From positions 1 to 7,055 of the forward strand of contig JACQXT010000146.1 of NCBI GenBank assembly GCA_016208665.1: a stretch of 7,055 nucleotides of DNA, given 5' to 3'. Within the stretch, counting starts at the first letter, position 1. Every line of letters begins with the position of its first letter. This document shows positions 1 to 3,681 of this stretch, piece after piece. Both the position numbers and the translations under genes were made by a program. The notes beneath the pieces were generated by a model, which did no database searches, was not told the DNA's origin, and worked only from the letters and a program-made list of their open reading frames with translations. The DNA comes from Chitinivibrionia bacterium. Its GTDB lineage: Bacteria; Krumholzibacteriota; Krumholzibacteriia; WVZY01.

Positions 1-292
1 GCGTGATGTTGTCTTCGATTGTCCGTATGCCGAGCTTCCCGGCCTCCTCCATCCCGAATGCACGGCTCACCGGATTCGACTCCTTCTCAGGCAGCAGCAC
101 TCCGATCACGCGTTCCCGCCCGAGGGCCCGGACGCAGAGCTCGGCCGAGACCGCCGAATCGATTCCTCCGCTCAACCCCACGACCGCGCCTTTTCTCTTG
201 AACGATGCGGTGACCGTGCGATGGATAAACGCAGCGATGCGTTCGATCTCGCGTTCGGCGTCAATGTCGAGGATTGCTCTTGAAAACACCAT
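1..292 (-). CDS. NAD synthetase-family (NadE-like) PP-loop enzyme, 3'-truncated by window edge
   Basis: Only the first 97 residues are visible; the gene runs off the left edge. The ATG at 292-290 is preceded by a G-rich Shine-Dalgarno inside the end of the carrier-protein gene, whose TGA lies 1 nt upstream, so translation is probably coupled. The fragment shows an N-terminal helix, then the ATP-pyrophosphatase P-loop GLSGGIDSA (SGGIDS at residues 41-46), then LLPEKESNP (residues 66-74), which matches the LMPERDSNP-type segment of NH3-dependent NAD synthetases. There is no N-terminal nitrilase/glutaminase domain, so it would use free ammonia or a separate glutaminase. The family adenylates a carboxylate (deamido-NAD in true NadE) and replaces AMP with ammonia. 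Because it follows a carrier protein and an amidotransferase-like PP-loop gene, it may be a pathway-specific paralogue and not the housekeeping NadE; the missing C-terminal part, with the NaAD-binding residues, would decide this. Confidence 0.85.
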   Translation of the reverse strand, partial: MVFSRAILDIDAEREIERIAAFIHRTVTASFKRKGAVVGLSGGIDSAVSAELCVRALGRERVIGVLLPEKESNPVSRAFGMEEAGKLGIRTIEDNIT

Positions 293-293
293 G

Positions 294-539
294 TCATTCC
301 CCCCGCCTGCTCTCGATATACCGCGTGACCCGCCCGATTGAGTCGAGGTTCTCCGGAACGAGGTCCTCGTCCGCGACCGCGATCGCGAACGTTTCCTCGA
401 TGAAGGAGACGAGTTCGAGGACGCCGGTCGAATCCATGATGCCGCTCTCGAGAAAGGATGTGTCTTCGGCGAGCGAGCCGCCGTCCTCGAAGACGAAGTT
501 TTCGACGATGAATTGCCGGATTGTGGAAGCCGTGTTCAT
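294..539 (-). CDS. Stand-alone acyl/aminoacyl carrier protein
   Basis: An 81-residue acidic helical protein of ordinary carrier-protein size. The phosphopantetheine attachment motif is ESGIMDSTGVLEL, with Ser37 as the predicted 4'-phosphopantetheine site. It is followed by the helix III/IV signature of the family (VSFIEETF, then VPENLDSIGRV). The frame is open far upstream, but the ATG at 539-537 is chosen because GGAG lies 7 nt before it and the homologous domain begins there. It sits 46 nt downstream of the PP-loop amidotransferase-like gene, and its TGA is 1 nt from the NadE-like start. The role inferred from family and context is to hold an acyl or amino-acyl group as a thioester for a biosynthetic pathway. 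It is less likely to be the fatty-acid AcpP, because no fab gene adjoins it and the sequence around the Ser (DSTGVLELVSF) is closer to carrier proteins found in polysaccharide and secondary-metabolite clusters. The enzyme that loads it is not in the window. Confidence 0.88.
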   Translation of the reverse strand: MNTASTIRQFIVENFVFEDGGSLAEDTSFLESGIMDSTGVLELVSFIEETFAIAVADEDLVPENLDSIGRVTRYIESRRGE

Positions 540-585
540 TCGTGTGCTCCGTTGTAAGATGTCGTATTGAGTTCGGGAGTAGCCA

Positions 586-1593
586 TCACTCGGTTTCGCC
601 TTCCAGGAGCGAACGAACGCGCGCGAGGTACGCCGCGCCGGGCCGGGCGGACAGGCGCTCGAGTCCTTCCTCCCTCGCCATGCAGCCTTCCCGCACGAGG
701 CCGGCGATCTCGAACGCGTAGGGGTGAAATCCGAACCGTTCCAGATGCTCCGCGATGGCAAAGTCATTGAGGAGACAGTTCGACGAATGCGAGCCCGTAT
801 CCTCGGGCACGTTCCATCCGAGCGTGCGAATCTCGTCGAGGATGTGGCGCTCGTCGTACTCGAGGAACGCAAGCGGGTGAATGATGAACGGGTATGGATC
901 CTTCTCCGGCGCCGCAAAATGGCGGTCCTCGAGAAGAAATCCCGACAGGCGGTCTCCGACGAGCGTGTTGAACCAGGCGGCTGTCGTTTCGTTCATTTTC
1001 TTGAGCATGGGCGCGTTCGTCTTGAATACGGACGAGCGCAGGGGCGCCTGCCCGGGCGACCATCCGTATACGACCGTCGGGATACGCATCTCGACGGCCA
1101 TTTTTATGAGCAGCGATTTGACCACGTTCATGCACGAATTGCAGATGGCGCTCGCGCGTTCCAGCGCCTTGACGGGATAGACGTCGATCGTCATGGAATT
1201 CCGGAAGAGCGCGCGGAGCGCGGCGGATCCGGGGCGAACCATGTAGTGATCAATGTCGAGGCGTTCCGTAACCGTTTTGATGTTTTCCAAGGCCGCGGAA
1301 GAAACGAATCCCTGGTCCACGGTAACTGCGAGAAGCTCGAGTTTGTAGCGCTCCTTGAGAAGCTTGAGCGTATAGGTCGAGTCCTTGCCGCCGCTATAGG
1401 CGACGAGGGCGTCGTAGGGACGCTTGCCTCTCACCTGATCGAGTATCTCGATGAATCTTTCGTCGAAGCGGCGCCCCGCGCTCTCGCGCTTTTCGGAGCG
1501 TTCGTACCTCACGCAGTAAGAGCATCGTCCTTCGGAGTCGAACGTGATGCCGGGGAATGTTTCGGGGAGAACGCATCGAGAGCAGATCTTCAT
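586..1593 (-). CDS. PP-loop ATPase, N-acetyl sugar amidotransferase-like (WbpG/PseA-related)
   Basis: A 335-residue cytoplasmic protein. It starts MKICSRCVLPETFPGI, the typical N-terminus of WbpG/PseA-type sugar amidotransferases, which fixes the ATG at 1593-1591. Visible in order: a four-cysteine zinc-ribbon-like pair (C4xxC7, C24xxC27), the PP-loop AYSGGKDST (SGGKDS at 67-72), TVDQGF (91-96), a second CxxC (C151, C154), and a C-terminal stretch with C273 and VREGCMAREEGLERL (300-314), which resembles the 'IRDGKITREEGI' end of PseA-like proteins. Characterised relatives adenylate a sugar N-acetyl group and convert it to an acetamidino group using ammonia from a HisH-like glutaminase; no such partner is visible here. 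The C151xxC154 plus C273 arrangement is not a feature I associate with WbpG/PseA; it recalls the Fe-S ligands of TtcA/TtuA thiolases, so the reaction could differ. It is the first gene of the leftward run and lacks a Shine-Dalgarno. Family assignment is firm, substrate unknown. Confidence 0.8.
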   Translation of the reverse strand: MKICSRCVLPETFPGITFDSEGRCSYCVRYERSEKRESAGRRFDERFIEILDQVRGKRPYDALVAYSGGKDSTYTLKLLKERYKLELLAVTVDQGFVSSAALENIKTVTERLDIDHYMVRPGSAALRALFRNSMTIDVYPVKALERASAICNSCMNVVKSLLIKMAVEMRIPTVVYGWSPGQAPLRSSVFKTNAPMLKKMNETTAAWFNTLVGDRLSGFLLEDRHFAAPEKDPYPFIIHPLAFLEYDERHILDEIRTLGWNVPEDTGSHSSNCLLNDFAIAEHLERFGFHPYAFEIAGLVREGCMAREEGLERLSARPGAAYLARVRSLLEGETE

Positions 1594-1601
1594 AGCTATT
1601 A

Positions 1602-1610
1602 ATTATATCA
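1602..1610 (-). promoter_or_regulatory. Extended -10 promoter giving a leaderless mRNA for the PP-loop gene
   Basis: Read on the minus strand the sequence is TGATATAAT: a perfect -10 hexamer (1607-1602) with the TGn extension (1610-1608). No good -35 lies 16-18 nt upstream, as is usual for extended -10 promoters. Only 8 nt (TAATAGCT) separate the -10 from the ATG at 1593, so transcription should begin at or within a couple of bases of the start codon. No purine-rich Shine-Dalgarno exists in the preceding 20 nt, which fits leaderless translation. Confidence 0.65.
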
Positions 1611-1647
1611 GAACACGTTTGGCGGCGGCATCGCTTTTTTTGAAGCG

Positions 1648-1679
1648 GAACGCGGGCGGGCCGCAGTGCGAACGCGGCC
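1648..1679. repeat. GC-rich repeat/hairpin segment in the divergent intergenic region
   Basis: GAACGCGG occurs twice in direct orientation (1648-1655 and 1670-1677, 22 bp apart). Overlapping it, GGCCGC (1659-1664) and GCGGCC (1674-1679) form a perfect 6-bp inverted repeat with a 9-nt loop. It lies between the two divergent promoters, so a regulator-binding site is possible. Short GC-rich repeats arise easily by chance in this composition, so the support is weak. Confidence 0.3.
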
Positions 1680-1689
1680 GTATTTGAGG

Positions 1690-1718
1690 AAGACAGACAA
1701 AACCCGATATGCTACAAT
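1690..1718 (+). promoter_or_regulatory. Promoter of the POT transporter gene (extended -10)
   Basis: TGCTACAAT at 1710-1718 is an extended -10 (TGn plus TACAAT, 5 of 6 matches to consensus). A partial -35, AAGACA (4 of 6), lies at 1690-1695 with an ideal 17-bp spacer. The predicted start of transcription is near 1725, leaving a leader of about 40 nt before the ATG at 1764. It is the only promoter-like match of this quality upstream of the gene. Confidence 0.6.
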
Positions 1719-1750
1719 TCCACCCGGCCGTGACTTTCCCTTCCACCCGG
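1718..1750 (+). repeat. 10-bp direct repeat TTCCACCCGG around the transcription start
   Basis: TTCCACCCGG is present exactly at 1718-1727 and again at 1741-1750, with a 23-bp period. The first copy overlaps the last base of the -10 and covers the expected start site; the second lies in the leader just before the ribosome binding site. The position, about two helical turns apart and over the start site, suits a repressor operator, but no regulator gene is in the window. Confidence 0.45.
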
Positions 1751-1753
1751 GCC

Positions 1754-1762
1754 TGGAGGTGA
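1754..1762 (+). promoter_or_regulatory. Strong Shine-Dalgarno of the POT transporter gene
   Basis: TGGAGGTGA ends 1 nt before the ATG at 1764 and is complementary to the 16S rRNA 3' end over GGAGGTGA, leaving 4 nt between GGAGG and the start codon. This fixes the start of the transporter. Confidence 0.75.
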
Positions 1763-1763
1763 C

Positions 1764-3056
1764 ATGAAAGGCAGATCTCCTTTTCCGCCGGTTTTCTGGG
1801 TCGCGAACAGCGTCGAGGTCCTCGAGCGGTTCTTCGCCTACTACGGCATCTACTTCGGTTTCGGCATCTATATGGAGACTCTGGGATACTCCCGCGCGCA
1901 GCTCGGGATAGTCCAGAGCCTGTTCCTGCTGCTCTCCTATACGATCCCGGTGATCTCGGGGACCTTCGCCGACCGGTTCGGCTTCAAGAAGGTGCTCATT
2001 ATATCGTACCTCGCGTACCTCCCGTCGATCCTCCTTCTCATACTGACCAAATCGTTCTCGGGGATCGTGCTCACGATGCTCTCGATCGGACTGGCGGCGG
2101 GGATCTTCAAGCCTTTGATTTCGGGAACGGTGCGGGCGGTCACCGACGGCACCAACAAGACGCTCGGTTTCGGCATCTTCTACGCGATGGTGAACGTGGG
2201 CGCTTCATTCGGGCCCATCATCGCCGGCAGGCTCCGGGCGATTTCGTGGAATTACGCCTTCATCGCCGCCGCGATCGGCATCTGTGTTATGTTGCTTATC
2301 ACGATATTCTTCTACAAAGAGCCCAAGCGCGAGATGGAAGGGGCTACGCTCAAGGGCAAGTTCAAGGACATCGGCGTGGCGCTCTCGGACGTAAAATTCG
2401 CCGTGTTCCTGGTTCTTCTGGGCGTCTTCTTCTGGCTTCCGTTCTGGGCGTTCTTCAACCTGTGCGCGCTCTACGTGGACCGCAACGTCGACACCGCGCA
2501 GCTCTACATGAGTCTCAAAGGCGTATTCGGCGCCCCGTTCGCGAATTTCTTCTCGCACGAGGACGAGCAAGGCGTCCGCCGCGTGCTGGGAGAGACGATA
2601 TCCCATACCGGCTATATCATCATGATCTTCCAGGTGTTCGTATCGAGATTCTTCGAACGGTTCCGGGCGCTGCCGACCTTCATGTTAGGCCTCTTCGTCG
2701 CGGCGATCGGCCTCGTGATCCTGGGCCTCGCGACGGTCTCGGCGGCCGCGCTCGTATTCCTGGGCATCTTCTTCTTTGCAATCGGCGAGATGATATCCTC
2801 GCCGCGGATACAGGAATACATCACCTGGATCGCTCCCAAGGAAAAGGCCGGGCTCTACATGGGCTCCAACTTCCTCGCCGTCGGCATCGGCGGAGGCCTG
2901 AGCGGCGTCGTCTATACGTCGTTGTACGGGTATTTCCGGGACATGAACCATCCCGATTACATCTGGTACACGCTGGCGGCGCATCTCGTCGTTGCGATTC
3001 TGGTATTCGAAATATTCAGAAGAGTGGGAGGAGAGTTCACGGAGCAGGAGCGGTAG
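1764..3056 (+). CDS. POT/PTR-family proton-coupled peptide transporter (MFS)
   Basis: A 430-residue inner-membrane protein with hydrophobic segments along its whole length, consistent with a 12-helix major facilitator. POT-family hallmarks are visible. In helix 1 there is the ExxERF motif (E18, E21, R22) followed by AYYG, used for proton coupling. After helix 2 there is ADRFGFKK (69-76). In helix 4 GLAAGIFKP has the conserved Lys116, followed by FGIFYAMVNVGASFGP (136-151). In helix 10 there is GEMISSPR (341-348), then APKEKAGLYMGSNFLA (357-372), as in other POT proteins. Family members import di- and tripeptides, or sometimes other solutes, with protons. Substrate cannot be read from sequence, but the neighbouring secreted protease makes peptides plausible. 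The loop around residues 238-282, between helices 7 and 8, is long and charged. The gene has its own extended -10 promoter and a strong Shine-Dalgarno, and is probably co-transcribed with the small exported protein 82 nt downstream. Confidence 0.9.
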   Translation: MKGRSPFPPVFWVANSVEVLERFFAYYGIYFGFGIYMETLGYSRAQLGIVQSLFLLLSYTIPVISGTFADRFGFKKVLIISYLAYLPSILLLILTKSFSGIVLTMLSIGLAAGIFKPLISGTVRAVTDGTNKTLGFGIFYAMVNVGASFGPIIAGRLRAISWNYAFIAAAIGICVMLLITIFFYKEPKREMEGATLKGKFKDIGVALSDVKFAVFLVLLGVFFWLPFWAFFNLCALYVDRNVDTAQLYMSLKGVFGAPFANFFSHEDEQGVRRVLGETISHTGYIIMIFQVFVSRFFERFRALPTFMLGLFVAAIGLVILGLATVSAAALVFLGIFFFAIGEMISSPRIQEYITWIAPKEKAGLYMGSNFLAVGIGGGLSGVVYTSLYGYFRDMNHPDYIWYTLAAHLVVAILVFEIFRRVGGEFTEQER

Positions 3057-3070
3057 GAACGGGGAACGAG

Positions 3071-3117
3071 CGTGCGGGCCTGCGCCTCCAACAGAGGGAG
3101 AGGCGCGCGATCGCACG
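3071..3117 (+). other. Imperfect stem-loop between transporter and exported-protein genes
   Basis: An outer stem CGTGCG/CGCACG (3071-3076 with 3112-3117) and an inner stem GCGCCTC/GAGGCGC (3082-3088 with 3100-3106) are separated by a symmetric 5x5 internal loop and close on an 11-nt loop. No T-run follows, so it is not a classic intrinsic terminator. It ends about 8 nt before the AAGGAG of the next gene. Likely roles are an intercistronic mRNA-stabilising or processing hairpin, or a leader that adjusts expression of the second gene. The pairing is seen in the sequence; the function is inferred. Confidence 0.45.
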
Positions 3118-3138
3118 GGACTATCAAAGGAGTGTGTT

Positions 3139-3642
3139 GTGAGCAGAGCAAAACGTTACGCGATCCTCATGTCGCTCGCGGTGATTGTCGCCGGCCTGAG
3201 CGTCTCGGGCGCCGGCGCAATGGGACAGAAGCGAGGCATCGGCATCATACCGGTGGGATTCAGCATCAATCCGGATCAATATGTCCTGGGACTGCAGGCC
3301 GAATTCGACGAAATGTACAAGACCAGGTTCGCTCCGAGCGTCGATGTGGGGTTCGGAGACGACGTGACTCTCGTGTCGTTCAATCTCGATCTGAAAGTCG
3401 ATTTGTTTTCGCCGCCGAATTCGGGATCGACTCTCTATGCCGGAGCGGGGGGGACGATCGCGTACATCGATCCCAAGAACTTCGACTCGGATACAGAAAT
3501 CGGCATGAGCCTCCTTGGAGGCATCAAGCTCGGCATGGGAGAGAAGAACTACTATAGTATCGAAGCTCGCTACGGCATCGGCGACATCGCGGATTTCAAG
3601 CTCCTCGGCGGCGTCATGTTCGGTTTCGGCGGCGCTGAGTAA
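3139..3642 (+). CDS. Small exported protein, probable outer-membrane beta-barrel
   Basis: 167 residues from a GTG start at 3139, chosen because AAGGAG lies exactly 6 nt upstream and a signal peptide follows directly; the frame is open further upstream but there overlaps the transporter gene. The signal peptide has a basic start (SRAKR), a hydrophobic core (ILMSLAVIVAGL) and an AGA cleavage site after residue 27. The mature part, about 140 residues, is rich in Gly and alternating hydrophobic/polar strands (for example VTLVSFNLDLKVDLF, YSIEARYGI, FKLLGGVMFGFG), as in 8-stranded barrels of the OmpX/OmpW size class. No cysteine, lipobox or enzymatic motif is visible. The specific function is unknown; it could be a small porin or surface protein. 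It follows the POT transporter on the same strand and converges with the secreted protease gene. Confidence 0.75.
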   Translation: MSRAKRYAILMSLAVIVAGLSVSGAGAMGQKRGIGIIPVGFSINPDQYVLGLQAEFDEMYKTRFAPSVDVGFGDDVTLVSFNLDLKVDLFSPPNSGSTLYAGAGGTIAYIDPKNFDSDTEIGMSLLGGIKLGMGEKNYYSIEARYGIGDIADFKLLGGVMFGFGGAE

Positions 3643-3676
3643 GCCGTTCCGGCGGCTGCTGAAGAGCGGAACGCTT
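3641..3676. terminator. Hairpin between convergent genes, possible bidirectional terminator
   Basis: AAG-C-CGTTCCG (3641-3651) pairs with CGGAACG-CTT (3667-3676), giving a 10-bp stem with one bulged C and a 15-nt loop. It fills the 39-nt gap between the stop of the exported-protein gene (3642) and the stop of the protease gene (3684-3682), the usual place for a shared terminator. Neither strand has a clear T-run after the stem, so termination strength is uncertain. Confidence 0.4.
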
Positions 3677-3681
3677 CCGAA

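Noticed and set aside
540..917. N-terminal extension of the carrier protein frame
   Set aside because: It overlaps the PP-loop gene, is Arg/Ser-rich and unlike carrier proteins. The ATG at 539 has GGAG 7 nt upstream.
724..1602. 292-codon open frame on the plus strand antisense to the PP-loop gene
   Set aside because: No recognisable domain or ribosome binding site, and the minus strand carries clear family motifs (SGGKDS, paired CxxC). Composition shadow.
1632..1647. CGCTT-T-run-AAGCG hairpin resembling a small terminator
   Set aside because: The stem is only 5 bp, the T-run is in the loop and not after the stem, and no gene ends there.
2992..3138. Upstream extension of the small exported protein
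   Set aside because: It would overlap the transporter gene and bury the signal peptide. The GTG at 3139 has an ideal Shine-Dalgarno and is followed at once by a signal peptide.
2246..3142. 298-codon plus-strand frame overlapping the POT transporter
   Set aside because: An Arg-rich out-of-frame translation of the transporter gene, without hydrophobic or domain structure.
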